DNA from: a bacterium
Lineage (GTDB): Bacteria > Bacillota_I > Bacilli_A > RF39 > UBA660
Length of the DNA stretch: 40,649 nucleotides
Reading direction: 5' to 3'
NCBI GenBank assembly: GCA_029007115.1
Contig: JAQXHG010000054.1
Location: forward strand, 1-40,649
Notes under the pieces: generated by a model
The model's database searches: none
Seen by the model: the letters and a program-made list of their open reading frames with translations, nothing else
Told to the model about the DNA's origin: nothing
Shown here: piece after piece, positions 7,268-16,229 of the stretch
Position numbering within the stretch: position 1 is the first letter of the stretch
Layout: each line of letters begins with the position of its first letter
Position numbers and translations under genes: made by a program

Positions 7268-10135
7268 TTAATAACCTATTTTAAATACTGAACCATCATA
7301 GCTATCACTATTTTTCTCCCAAATAAATCCTGCAGGCTTATAGGCATATTTATATAAAATATAATTAACATTTCTACAATCTTCTTCTTTACCCAGTGCC
7401 TCTACAAATTCATTATAATCACTTATTGTACTACTCTTAGAATATGGTTTATATGTTTTATTATTAATTGTATATACTTTATTATAATTCCAAGATTGAG
7501 AAATTCCATATGATGATTCACTAAATAAACCACTTGATGATTTTCTTTGCTCAAATGTTATACCACCTTGTAAGTCATCAATTGTATACTTACATATCTT
7601 ACCATCACTTAATTTAACACCATTATTAAGTATATTTTCTATATTTTTAAAAGCAAGTTCAAAATTATTTTTTGCTTGTGTATTAACTCTATATGATGTA
7701 TTCCAAGTTGTATTAATTGTTATGATATTAGCATTAATCCAATCTGGGTTAATAGTAATATCTCTACCAACTGGATCATCATTATATGAATAACCATAAA
7801 ATTTACCTAAATTTGGAGATAATTTATTATATTCTTCACTAATAGTATTACCAACTTTCTTAATTGTTACACTATCACTACTAGGTCCATTTCCCATACT
7901 ATTATCAGCTATAGTTGATGAATTACTATCAGCATTTATACACTGAACAAGTTCTGCACCATCTGGACCATATGTTTCTTGCATTATTTGAGTAAATGAC
8001 ATACCACTCTTAGCCATTTCATACCATCTATTTTGAACAGTTGAAACATAACCAGCACTATATACGGCACCATCTTTAACAAGTAAGAATTGAGATGCTT
8101 CATCATATAACCTTGCATATTTTTGTATTAATGCATCTCCTGCTGCACCATGATACATAGTATAATCTGTACCTGGATAATAAGAAGTACATGAAAATCC
8201 ACCACAATCTAAATTAGATTTATTACTAGAACATCCTGATTTCATCGGACAATAAACTTGGTCACAGTTTCCAGACTTCATAGTAATAGTTGGAACTTTT
8301 GTATAATTTCCTCTTCTTGCAAGAGAATAACTAATAGCAGCTACCATTTCAGATTTAACATAATCATCATGTTTATCACTTACTTCTCCATAAGCAACAC
8401 CCATAATATAATCTTTAAAATTAGTTTTACCTAATTCTCTACCATCACAATCTTTAATAATAACTTCTATTTGATTAAATGGAACTGCAACATAGTCTGC
8501 ACAATAAGCTCCACCAACAGATGACCACATCGTACCAAAATTTGAATATGCTAATGGATTATCTTGATCTTCAAAATTAAGTATATCATTCATTACCGTT
8601 TTCTTTTCCTCTGAATTTTTTATCAGCGTTTCAATTACTTTTGGAGTGATTGCATCATCATAACTAAGTTCAGTTTTATTAGAATCATATGCTCTTTTAA
8701 AATATGGAAATCTATTATAAGCAAATCCATCAACATAATCAAAATTTACTGATATATCTCTATAATTATATGGTTCTAAAATATCTTTTTCATATCCTTC
8801 AATTTTTGCTTTCTGTTCAAATAAACTCATATTAGGTGGGTCTTCATACTCTTGTAAATATTTTTGTGCATCTCTAACAGAATTATCTATAGTATTTTTA
8901 GGAGCTCCTGATGCAGAAATTTTTGCAAGTAATGTACTATCATCTACAGTACCATTACATTCAACATCAGATGCTGCCCAAGCTTTTTTTCTAATCATTA
9001 ATTTATCATAAGTTTTTACTGTATCATCACCATATCTTAAAAACATTTGCCATCTAAGTAGACTATATTTTACATCTTGTTGTTCTTTTTTGATACACTT
9101 ACCAACAGATTCAATAAGCCTTCCTTTTCTATCATATATATCTTCTACTTGCCATTCATAATAAGGATGTATATGATTAGCAACGGCATTATTAATCATA
9201 TCATCTAAATCATCAATTGTAAGAGTACCAGATTTAAGCATATCCATTAAAGATTCATAATGTTCTGCTGCACTAATTGTATATGGTGCATTATAACTAT
9301 CTATATATTCAGAATAATTTGGTTGTGCAGCATATCCATAAAATATTCCTGATAATACCAAAGATCTGTCCATATGAAGAGTTGGATATTTTTTTTCTAA
9401 TTTTTCAATACTTTTTTTCACATATCTAGTATAAGTACAAAAACTATCTATTGTTCCATCAAATTTATCTAACCAGTCACTTAAACCACTAAAAAAAGTA
9501 GTTTTACATTGTTCATCTTCCTTTAACATCTCAACTAATTCATCTGTATTATATTCTTCACCGGTTTCAGGATCAATAAAATACTTTTCGTTTTTCAATA
9601 AAGACTCTTCAGTTTCAGTTTCAGAAATTCCAAAAAATGATGATATTGAATTTAATAATGCATCATAAGCAGCAATAAAATATGAAATTATAAATATAAC
9701 AACAAAAAATGATAATATTATACCTATTAAAATTAATTTAAGTTTCAATTTCGATAATTTAGCCTTTAGCCCAGTTTTTTTTGATACTATATCAAAAACT
9801 TCACTTTTTTTACTTTTTGATTCTTCTCCTTTTTTATTAGTTTTAGCATTTGAAGATTTACTATCAGATTTAGAATTGTCATCATCTTTAAGACCATCAT
9901 CATTATCAAGTTCAGAAGATTTTACTCTTTGCTTTTCAACATTATTATTCTTTCTAAATGTTTTAGAATATTCTGCTCCGTTTGTACCTCTTTTGTTTAT
10001 TGCATCTACATCTGATTTATTTGGTTTTAATGTACTAGAAAAACCCACAGGATTACTTCCTGCAGTTGAAGAACTTGAAGTATTATTATTTGATGATTCT
10101 TCTACTCCATTATTTGCATTTCCATCACTAGCCAT
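7268..10135 (-). CDS. Large T4SS wall-associated protein, SpoIID-like with M15-like tail
   Basis: The protein has 955 residues. Residues 1-130 are Ser/Asn/Lys-rich and disordered; a membrane helix spans about 132-158; the rest should be outside. Around 572-610 the stretch FKDYIMGVAYGEVS followed by SEMVAAISYSLARR matches the SpoIID/LytB lytic transglycosylase pattern, keeping the Glu of the GE motif. Several Cys pairs follow (623-649). The last ~170 residues resemble a VanY/M15 peptidase outline (SSYGISQSWNYN, then AGFIWEKNSD), but the usual metal-binding His residues are absent, so it may be inactive. In Gram-positive conjugation modules the VirB1-like wall hydrolase sits at this position. 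The SD lies in a hairpin (see 10143-10178). Confidence 0.75.
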   Translation of the reverse strand: MASDGNANNGVEESSNNNTSSSSTAGSNPVGFSSTLKPNKSDVDAINKRGTNGAEYSKTFRKNNNVEKQRVKSSELDNDDGLKDDDNSKSDSKSSNAKTNKKGEESKSKKSEVFDIVSKKTGLKAKLSKLKLKLILIGIILSFFVVIFIISYFIAAYDALLNSISSFFGISETETEESLLKNEKYFIDPETGEEYNTDELVEMLKEDEQCKTTFFSGLSDWLDKFDGTIDSFCTYTRYVKKSIEKLEKKYPTLHMDRSLVLSGIFYGYAAQPNYSEYIDSYNAPYTISAAEHYESLMDMLKSGTLTIDDLDDMINNAVANHIHPYYEWQVEDIYDRKGRLIESVGKCIKKEQQDVKYSLLRWQMFLRYGDDTVKTYDKLMIRKKAWAASDVECNGTVDDSTLLAKISASGAPKNTIDNSVRDAQKYLQEYEDPPNMSLFEQKAKIEGYEKDILEPYNYRDISVNFDYVDGFAYNRFPYFKRAYDSNKTELSYDDAITPKVIETLIKNSEEKKTVMNDILNFEDQDNPLAYSNFGTMWSSVGGAYCADYVAVPFNQIEVIIKDCDGRELGKTNFKDYIMGVAYGEVSDKHDDYVKSEMVAAISYSLARRGNYTKVPTITMKSGNCDQVYCPMKSGCSSNKSNLDCGGFSCTSYYPGTDYTMYHGAAGDALIQKYARLYDEASQFLLVKDGAVYSAGYVSTVQNRWYEMAKSGMSFTQIMQETYGPDGAELVQCINADSNSSTIADNSMGNGPSSDSVTIKKVGNTISEEYNKLSPNLGKFYGYSYNDDPVGRDITINPDWINANIITINTTWNTSYRVNTQAKNNFELAFKNIENILNNGVKLSDGKICKYTIDDLQGGITFEQRKSSSGLFSESSYGISQSWNYNKVYTINNKTYKPYSKSSTISDYNEFVEALGKEEDCRNVNYILYKYAYKPAGFIWEKNSDSYDGSVFKIGY

Positions 10136-10142
10136 ACTACTT

Positions 10143-10178
10143 CTCCTTTAGAAAAGGAGGAATCTATTAGAATCCTCC
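10143..10178 (-). promoter_or_regulatory. Hairpin hiding the ribosome binding site of the SpoIID-like gene
   Basis: On the minus strand CTCCTTT-TCT-AAAGGAG folds a 7-bp stem that hides the AAAGGAG ribosome binding site. The upstream CCTCC can instead pair with GGAGGA inside the last codons of the VirB4 gene. Ribosomes finishing VirB4 (stop at 10167-10169) would open the stem, which suggests translational coupling. Confidence 0.45.
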
Positions 10179-11957
10179 ACCTGAACCAAATGATTCTAAC
10201 TCTTGTTGTGTAGCAATAACATTAATTCTCATTCTTCTATTACCACATACAAATAGCGCTTGACCTTGACTATATCTTTTTATTGAATCTTTTTCTTGTT
10301 CATTTAAATCAACTAATTTACTTAAATCTTCTACAGCTTGCTTCTTTAATCCCATTACCAAATAATATGAAGCATTATCAAATATAGCTTTACCATGTAT
10401 TAGTACATTTGGTGCGGCAAAATCAGTAGGTTGTTGAGTAATGATAATCGTACCTGTATTATATTTACGACTTCTTCTTTGAATACGAGCCAAAAACTCA
10501 GCACCTAAAGTATTTTGATCAGCAAGCAACATATGTGCCTCATCAACCATCAATATTGTATTGACTTCTCTATCTAAAGTTAGTCCCCATGCATATTTCA
10601 AAATGTTAAAGAACAATGCATTACGAATATTATTATCGGCATTCATCAATTCACGAATATTAAATACAATAAAATCTGCATCTGTATCAATTGTAGTCTT
10701 ACCTGTAAAATAATATCTTAATTCTTTAGTCAATGGTCTAATTTTAAGTTCTAATCTTTCCATAATATCTCTTTCATGCGTATGTTCTGTCATTGATAAA
10801 AGTCTACCTTTTATTGTTGCATAAACATCATCAAATGTAGGATAATCATGAGATAATATTTTAGTAAAATCAGTATCATAATCTATTTTATATCTTTTAT
10901 ATGTATCTTGTACAACTTCACTAAATAATGTAAGAACATCTTCTTCAATATCAGGACTATAATATTTCATAAATGCTTTTAAAGTTTGAAGTGTACGAGT
11001 AAGTACAGCATAACCAGTACCTTCAGCCATTTCTTCTTCATCTGCATCCAATACTATTTCAAGTGGGTTAATCATACCAAAGTCTCCACCTTTACCTAAA
11101 TCAATAAAGTCTCCACCATATAATTTAGTCATTTCTTGAAGTTCACCTTCAGGGTCGATTGCTACGATTTTATGACCATTTCTAATATTTGCTCTAAGTA
11201 ATACTTTAGCAGCAGTAGATTTACCACTACCAGAAGTACCTAGTATAATCATATTAGCATTATTTCTATTAAACTCTTTTTTAGTTTGATATAAAAATTG
11301 ATTAAATAAGATAACACCACCAGAATAATCAACACCAAGTAAACATGAAAGTCCTGGATCTTTGATACTATCAAATACAAACGGATACATTGCAGCCATA
11401 GTAACTGATGGTATTGGTGTTCCAATTCTATCTTCAATATCATTTTTTTCAAATATAGGAAGCATGCTCTTTAAAATCTTTTCTTGTTCAAATCTTAATA
11501 CAACACCTTTCATTCCCATTGCATCTAAATAATTTTTAACTTGTACTTTTTTATTTTCTAATTCTTCATGAGAATCAGCAGAAATCATAATATGCATTTG
11601 AAAGTCAAATATTCTAGCTTGAGTAGCAGTTAACATTGAAATAAAATCTTCAATACTCTCATAATCTTGTCTTATTTGTTCTTGAATAGTTCTATCATGC
11701 TCATTTGAATATCTAGATTTCATATCTGCTATTTCTTTATTAAGCATTTTAGATAGTACTGAAAACGCAATTGGAATATGTTTAATACATACTTTAATTC
11801 CTGATAATTGAGTAATATTTGCAAGATAACCTTCACTTATAGATTTAGGATAACTAATTATTGTTAAAATAGCACAATATTTATCACTAATTATCATTTC
11901 AGAAGGTCTAAATTCTAATCCCTTAGGAGCCAATTGGCTTTTAAAACTTACGCTCAT
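10167..11957 (-). CDS. virB4: VirB4-family T4SS ATPase
   Basis: This is the motor ATPase of the secretion system. An N-terminal VirB4-type domain (about 1-200) precedes the ATPase: Walker A GTSGSGKST (240-248), the RANIRNGHKIVAIDPEGEL strand, Walker B ILMVDEAHMLL near 466-476, and the RRSRKYNTGTIIITQQ segment typical of VirB4/TraC enzymes. At 596 residues it is shorter than the roughly 800 of many VirB4 proteins; the missing part may be supplied by the gene just upstream, which overlaps it by ATGA. The C-terminus ends in a Gly/Ser-rich tail. Confidence 0.93.
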   Translation of the reverse strand: MSVSFKSQLAPKGLEFRPSEMIISDKYCAILTIISYPKSISEGYLANITQLSGIKVCIKHIPIAFSVLSKMLNKEIADMKSRYSNEHDRTIQEQIRQDYESIEDFISMLTATQARIFDFQMHIMISADSHEELENKKVQVKNYLDAMGMKGVVLRFEQEKILKSMLPIFEKNDIEDRIGTPIPSVTMAAMYPFVFDSIKDPGLSCLLGVDYSGGVILFNQFLYQTKKEFNRNNANMIILGTSGSGKSTAAKVLLRANIRNGHKIVAIDPEGELQEMTKLYGGDFIDLGKGGDFGMINPLEIVLDADEEEMAEGTGYAVLTRTLQTLKAFMKYYSPDIEEDVLTLFSEVVQDTYKRYKIDYDTDFTKILSHDYPTFDDVYATIKGRLLSMTEHTHERDIMERLELKIRPLTKELRYYFTGKTTIDTDADFIVFNIRELMNADNNIRNALFFNILKYAWGLTLDREVNTILMVDEAHMLLADQNTLGAEFLARIQRRSRKYNTGTIIITQQPTDFAAPNVLIHGKAIFDNASYYLVMGLKKQAVEDLSKLVDLNEQEKDSIKRYSQGQALFVCGNRRMRINVIATQQELESFGSGGGF

Positions 11958-12529
11958 ATTGTACTCATCACCGTCCCAAACTTAGTGGTATCGCCACCAT
12001 TCATAAATCCATCTACTAATACTCTTAAATCATCATTACTAACTTGAGCAGATTGTAATCCCGCACTAGCAAGCCCAGATACTAAATTTTGTATCTTCTT
12101 TTGTATCATTTCAGGCCTTCTATCTTTAAATAATATAAAATACTCAGTATCAGTGACACTAACCTCTTTACTCATAAACAAATTAGCCTTATCAATATCT
12201 TCTCTAACTAATTTTCTAATTGCTTGAGTTTGAACTGAATTATATAATAACTTTAATTGTGCAAGATATACATTTATATCAACGGGTCTATCAGATACAA
12301 TTAACCAAAAAGGATAATCAATTGTATTATAAAAGTTTCTCAAGTTAAATATTGCGTTACTTTGTGAGTTATAATCTAAAATAAATATATTTCTTGGTCT
12401 TACTTTTACACCAGTAACTCTAACTCCATTATCTAAAATAATTTCACCATTTTGTATTCCCTTAATAGGTAACCAATTCTCAGTTTGTGCTTTTTCTAGT
12501 TTCTTCGCCATAAATATCGCTTGTCGCAC
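11954..12529 (-). CDS. T4SS protein resembling the TraC/VirB4 N-terminal domain
   Basis: A soluble protein of about 190 residues. The segment NWLPIKGIQNGEIILDNG followed by YPFWLIVSDRPVDINVYL looks like the amino-terminal domain found at the front of TraC/VirB4-type ATPases, here encoded separately. It overlaps the VirB4 start by ATGA, so translation is coupled and a 1:1 complex is plausible (inference). The open frame reaches an ATG at 12559, but that lies inside the PrgI gene without an SD. A GTG at 12529 preceded by GGAAAGGA, or the ATG at 12511, is more likely. Either way it overlaps the end of the PrgI-like gene. Confidence 0.75.
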   Translation of the reverse strand: MRQAIFMAKKLEKAQTENWLPIKGIQNGEIILDNGVRVTGVKVRPRNIFILDYNSQSNAIFNLRNFYNTIDYPFWLIVSDRPVDINVYLAQLKLLYNSVQTQAIRKLVREDIDKANLFMSKEVSVTDTEYFILFKDRRPEMIQKKIQNLVSGLASAGLQSAQVSNDDLRVLVDGFMNGGDTTKFGTVMSTI

Positions 12530-12815
12530 ACCATCCTTTCCATATATATTCCTTTTCATTAAATATAAATAATAATACCTCTCTTAAAAATGTAAGAACA
12601 TTATGATAATGTGGTACTGGTAATACAAGAAGTAAACCAGTTGCAAGTGGCAATAATTTTATAACTAAAATATATAATTGTTCACCAGGTATAGCAACCA
12701 TTAATAATAATGAAATAACTGCAGAACCTATAGCAACCCATAAATCAGTCATAGTAAATACACCCAATATTAATTGACTTTTTTTGCTATTTGCAGGTAT
12801 TAAATATTGATTCAT
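12480..12815 (-). CDS. PrgI/VirB3-like T4SS membrane protein
   Basis: A 111-residue protein with two adjacent membrane helices (about 27-46 and 49-66), a short basic N-terminus and the motif YLIPANSKKSQLILGVFTM typical of PrgI-family proteins. These sit immediately before VirB4 in Gram-positive conjugation modules and act like VirB3, tethering the ATPase to the membrane. AAAGGAAAAAAGAAT precedes the ATG. It ends in TGA, which helps show that UGA is a stop in this genome. Confidence 0.88.
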   Translation of the reverse strand: MNQYLIPANSKKSQLILGVFTMTDLWVAIGSAVISLLLMVAIPGEQLYILVIKLLPLATGLLLVLPVPHYHNVLTFLREVLLFIFNEKEYIWKGWCATSDIYGEETRKSTN

Positions 12816-12840
12816 ATTCTTTTTTCCTTTCTTTTATTAA

Positions 12841-14745
12841 TTATTTATCTTTACTAGCGCCATGTGTTTGACCATATGATGTTTTATTTTCAAGTTCATG
12901 TTTCTTATTAGTAATTTCTTTAGTTGTTCCTTTAACATCTATATTGCCATCTTTCGTTTTAATTTCAATTCCAGCTTTCTTAGCAGCGCCTTCTGCTGCT
13001 TCTTTCTTAGCATTTATATTGTCATTCGTAGCCGCATTTTTATTTCTATCATAATGATCTTTTGCAGCAGTAAGAGCTTTTTGTTTTGCGTTTGCCAATT
13101 CTAATTCCGCATTTTGAATATCACTTGCAGAACCACTTTTTTGAGCAATTTCTAATGACGCTTTTGCTTGAGTATATCCATCATTAAATTCTAACATTTT
13201 GTTTGCATATGCATCTTTATCTTCACCAAATTTTATATTTTTATATTCATCTCCAGAAAAACCAGTAAGTTCACCAGTAGTATTATCTTTAATTGCCTCA
13301 ATTTGCGCTGATTCAAATGCTTTTAATGCACTATTTGCCTGATCATATTTATACATTTGCATATCTTGTCTACCTTTAGTACCAATAGCACCATGTATAG
13401 CACCACCTACTACATTACTAAATCCACGTCTTCCCCAATCATCTGCTCTTGCAATATCTTTCTTAACACTACCAGACATATTTTTAATTTTATCAGAAAT
13501 ACTATTACCTTTAAATCCATTAACTCCACCACTGAAGGCACCTGCTCCCATGTTTGCTATTGTTCCAGCAACTCCTGCACCAGATGATATACCGGCCGCA
13601 AGACCTGCAACACCACCAACACCTATACCAGCCATAGAACCAAGCAAATTACCAAATGATTTATCTGTCTTTCCAAGTTCCTTTCCAGTAATTTGTTTAA
13701 TAAAATCAGGTAATGATTTAGCAAATGTATATCCTGCTATAATAATAATAAGAGTTAAAAACATTTTTGTTCCGAAACCAGTAGCATCAGACAATGATTC
13801 ACCAAAAAAATCATCAATATTAATAATAAATTTTCCAACAAATACATTAATTATTAACACCGTTGCTATTCTAATAAATGCCGACATATATACTTGTATA
13901 TATGTTTTAACAAAATTATTAAACATATTTTCTTTTTCATTTAGTTTTGAAATAATTGCTATTGGTGCGAGTAATTGTAGTACCATTAATTTAAACATTC
14001 TCACTGCTACTTCAATAGTTACTGAGCCAATACAATAAATAACATATAATCCGACCAAACCACTTACAAATGGAGAATATAAAACATCTTTTCCAACTTG
14101 ATTACTTAAGTTACTTACCTTATTAAAATTATAACCATCTCCATCAGCAATAGTTTTTTCAAGTATTGTAGATTGCGTTTCATCTTTTGCATCTCTAATA
14201 AATATACTAAGAGTCTCAAATGCAAGAAAATCTCCTATTTCTACATTATTAAAATCTTTTCCGAATATAAATCTGTTTATTAAGCCATCATTATCTTCAG
14301 CATTATTAGTAACACCTGCTAATCTATTTAATGTGGTAAATGAATAATTTTCTGGCACACCAATTATTAACATACTAAATTCATTTAAAGCACTAAATAC
14401 TAAATTATAGCAAGTAAGCATCGCTCCTACAATAAATATATTTTTTATTAGTTTTGTTCCAGTTTTAGGTGCATCATCAGGATTTATCATAAGCTGAATG
14501 AGTGCAATCCCTAATTTAAACATTATAAAAACCATTATTACTGCTTCTATTCTATCTATTAAAGGTGAAATAATTGCCCCTAAATAATTAAAATTCAATT
14601 GACTTACTAATGTAAATAATTCATATATCTTTGCTACTAAATCATAGATTATTCCGTCAAAAAACAATAGTATAGTATTAACTATTCCCAAATCCCATGA
14701 CCATAATGTCGTAAAAAATGATGAAAAAAACATCTCAAACGTCAT
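12841..14745 (-). CDS. VirB6/TrbL-like polytopic channel protein
   Basis: The protein has 634 residues. The first ~360 carry about six hydrophobic segments and match the VirB6/TrbL-like channel proteins placed before PrgI in Gram-positive conjugative elements (CD1112 family by organisation). A Gly/Ala-rich stretch (about 365-415, IGVGGVAGLAAGISSGAGVA) follows. The last ~200 residues are a hydrophilic Ala/Lys/Asp-rich coil, likely cytosolic. It is the first gene of the secretion block, with AGGGAGTGAAACT before the ATG and an extended -10 promoter upstream. Confidence 0.87.
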   Translation of the reverse strand: MTFEMFFSSFFTTLWSWDLGIVNTILLFFDGIIYDLVAKIYELFTLVSQLNFNYLGAIISPLIDRIEAVIMVFIMFKLGIALIQLMINPDDAPKTGTKLIKNIFIVGAMLTCYNLVFSALNEFSMLIIGVPENYSFTTLNRLAGVTNNAEDNDGLINRFIFGKDFNNVEIGDFLAFETLSIFIRDAKDETQSTILEKTIADGDGYNFNKVSNLSNQVGKDVLYSPFVSGLVGLYVIYCIGSVTIEVAVRMFKLMVLQLLAPIAIISKLNEKENMFNNFVKTYIQVYMSAFIRIATVLIINVFVGKFIINIDDFFGESLSDATGFGTKMFLTLIIIIAGYTFAKSLPDFIKQITGKELGKTDKSFGNLLGSMAGIGVGGVAGLAAGISSGAGVAGTIANMGAGAFSGGVNGFKGNSISDKIKNMSGSVKKDIARADDWGRRGFSNVVGGAIHGAIGTKGRQDMQMYKYDQANSALKAFESAQIEAIKDNTTGELTGFSGDEYKNIKFGEDKDAYANKMLEFNDGYTQAKASLEIAQKSGSASDIQNAELELANAKQKALTAAKDHYDRNKNAATNDNINAKKEAAEGAAKKAGIEIKTKDGNIDVKGTTKEITNKKHELENKTSYGQTHGASKDK

Positions 14746-14779
14746 AGTTTCACTCCCTATTCAACTTTTTATATGTAAA

Positions 14780-14788
14780 ATTATAACA
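14780..14788 (-). promoter_or_regulatory. Extended -10 promoter of the T4SS operon
   Basis: The minus strand reads TGTTATAAT, a perfect TATAAT (14780-14785) with the TG extension, about 35 bases before the VirB6-like start. The -35 region is poor (TTTTAT), which is common for extended -10 promoters. Two hairpins upstream should isolate it from the preceding genes. Confidence 0.65.
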
Positions 14789-14803
14789 CACTTCTTACTC
14801 AAA

Positions 14804-14836
14804 TAAAAGCATTATTACTTAAAAAATGATGCTTTA
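14804..14836 (-). terminator. Second terminator-like hairpin before the T4SS operon
   Basis: AAAGCATCATT pairs with AATAATGCTTT on the minus strand, followed by TTTATTT. It lies between the terminator of the small gene pair and the T4SS promoter. Confidence 0.5.
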
Positions 14837-14868
14837 ATATTATAATTAAATATTAGTTTAAATACAAG

Positions 14869-14902
14869 AAAAACTTAAGCATATTTAAAATACTTAAGTT
14901 TT
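14869..14902 (-). terminator. Terminator after the small gene pair
   Basis: AAAACTTAAG pairs with CTTAAGTTTT around a 13-base loop. It overlaps the stop codon of the 87-residue gene and has a weak minus-strand T run. Confidence 0.55.
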
Positions 14903-15164
14903 ATTCATTATTAACTAATTCTAATATATCATCACTTAAATCTAAAAATATTTTGTTCATAACAAAATCAAATTCACTATTATCATCTATATTAGTAAAT
15001 TCATATTTTCCTTCTTTGTTAATAACTTTTGTTATAGATATATCATTTAAAAACTCATGATTATTTATAAGATATAAATAAGTATTATCGTTTCTATTAA
15101 TTACATCCAAAACTAAATACTCTCCATTATTAAATTCAATAACATCATCTATTTTAATATTCAT
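14901..15164 (-). CDS. Small acidic protein, unknown (weakly DUF1292-like)
   Basis: An 87-residue acidic cytosolic protein rich in Asp, Asn and Ile, without membrane segments. The pattern of a short beta-rich N-terminus (IEFNNGEYLVLDVINRNDN) followed by acidic strands loosely recalls DUF1292/YrzB-type proteins, but I cannot confirm that. It overlaps the previous gene by ATGA, so the two are translated together. Confidence 0.75.
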   Translation of the reverse strand: MNIKIDDVIEFNNGEYLVLDVINRNDNTYLYLINNHEFLNDISITKVINKEGKYEFTNIDDNSEFDFVMNKIFLDLSDDILELVNNE

Positions 15165-15457
15165 AATCTACCTCTTAATTCTTGATTTTCATGATTATAT
15201 TGTTCTATTTTGTCTTTAGCATTATTTATCATTTTTTTAACAATATTTATTTCACTAAGATTACTATTGTCTCTAACAATTTCATCATAATAACCGCACA
15301 TACTCATAAGAGATAATATAGATGCTCTTGCAAAATCTTTTTTCTCTTCACTAGTTTCTCTATCTACAACTCTGCCAAAACCAATAACATTAGGATTAAA
15401 TCTAATTGAATTATATTCATCTATCAAATCATCATTTCTTTTATCTTTAAATTTCAT
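15161..15457 (-). CDS. Small helical protein, unknown
   Basis: A 98-residue charged protein, mostly helical, with a C-terminal coil (KKMINNAKDKIEQYNHENQE). It has no membrane segment or motif I recognise. GGTGAT precedes the ATG, and a TATAAT lies about 20 bases upstream as a possible -10. It is the first gene of a two-gene unit with the 87-residue gene downstream and is separated from yebC by a terminator. Confidence 0.7.
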   Translation of the reverse strand: MKFKDKRNDDLIDEYNSIRFNPNVIGFGRVVDRETSEEKKDFARASILSLMSMCGYYDEIVRDNSNLSEINIVKKMINNAKDKIEQYNHENQELRGRL

Positions 15458-15481
15458 ACTATCACCAATATTATAATATCA

Positions 15482-15507
15482 TAAAAAATAGAGTTTTTAC
15501 AACTCTA
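15482..15507 (-). terminator. Terminator of yebC
   Basis: TAGAGTT pairs with AACTCTA around a 5-base loop and is followed on the minus strand by TTTTTTATG. The stem overlaps the yebC stop codon. Confidence 0.7.
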
Positions 15508-16213
15508 CATTATGATAAACATTACTTACATCATCTATATCATCAAGCATAGTAAGTAATCTTTCAAATTTCTCTTTTTCTTCACCTTCTAGATGAATAG
15601 TATCTTTAGCAAAATAAGATATTTCATCTAATTCAAATGTTATTCCTTCAAATGCATTTTCAAGTGCTTTTTTAGCATTATTTAAGTCAGCTACTTCAGT
15701 ATAAACAACTATTGTTCCATCATCTTCAACTTCGATATCATTAGCATCAATATCTCCATTAATAAGTGCATCCATTACTTCTTCTTCACTATGATTTTTA
15801 ATTCCAACAACGCCTAAATGTTCATACATAAAACTGACTGCACCTTGAGTAGCCATTTTACCACCGCACTTATTAAGTGCTGTCTTAACAAAAGTAATTG
15901 TTCTATTTGGATTATCAGTTAAACATTTAACTATTAAATTACTTCCCCCTTGTGCGAATACTTCGTATTCTACAGTTTCATAATTTTCCCCTTCACCTTT
16001 TTTAGCTTTGTCTAAGTTTCTATTAATTACATCTGATGGTACTTGTTCTTTTTTCGCTTTTTCTATAATTCTTCTTAAAGCATCATTACTAACAGGATCC
16101 GGATTACTCTTAGCCGCCTTTATAATTTCTTTTGCATAAATTGAATACAATTTTGACTTTTTAGCCGCAGTAGCAGCCATTGCCTTTGCTCTTACTTCAT
16201 GAGCTCTTCCCAT
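15497..16213 (-). CDS. yebC: YebC/TACO1-family protein
   Basis: A 238-residue member of the YebC/PmpR family, long annotated as a transcription regulator and more recently linked to translation of proline-rich stretches. Family landmarks are seen: an N-terminal basic helical domain with AKEIIKAAKSNPDPVSNDAL and IIEKAKKEQVPSDVINRNLDKA, and the acidic C-terminal domains with KCLTDNPNRT. The N-terminus MGRAHEVRAKAM differs from the more usual MGRKW-type start but belongs to the same family. AAGGAGGGATAATC sets the start. It lies 16 bases downstream of recG and is probably co-transcribed with it. Confidence 0.95.
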   Translation of the reverse strand: MGRAHEVRAKAMAATAAKKSKLYSIYAKEIIKAAKSNPDPVSNDALRRIIEKAKKEQVPSDVINRNLDKAKKGEGENYETVEYEVFAQGGSNLIVKCLTDNPNRTITFVKTALNKCGGKMATQGAVSFMYEHLGVVGIKNHSEEEVMDALINGDIDANDIEVEDDGTIVVYTEVADLNNAKKALENAFEGITFELDEISYFAKDTIHLEGEEKEKFERLLTMLDDIDDVSNVYHNVEL

Positions 16214-16229
16214 GATTATCCCTCCTTAA

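Noticed and set aside
13357-14038. Plus-strand frames opposite the VirB6-like gene
   Set aside because: Antisense shadows with low-complexity Ser/Thr/Ile composition and no translation signals.
4190-14745. T4SS block as a normal ICE or Tn1549-type transposon
   Set aside because: Gene order of the channel part is similar, but no relaxase, integrase, replication gene or flanking attachment repeats are seen inside the window.
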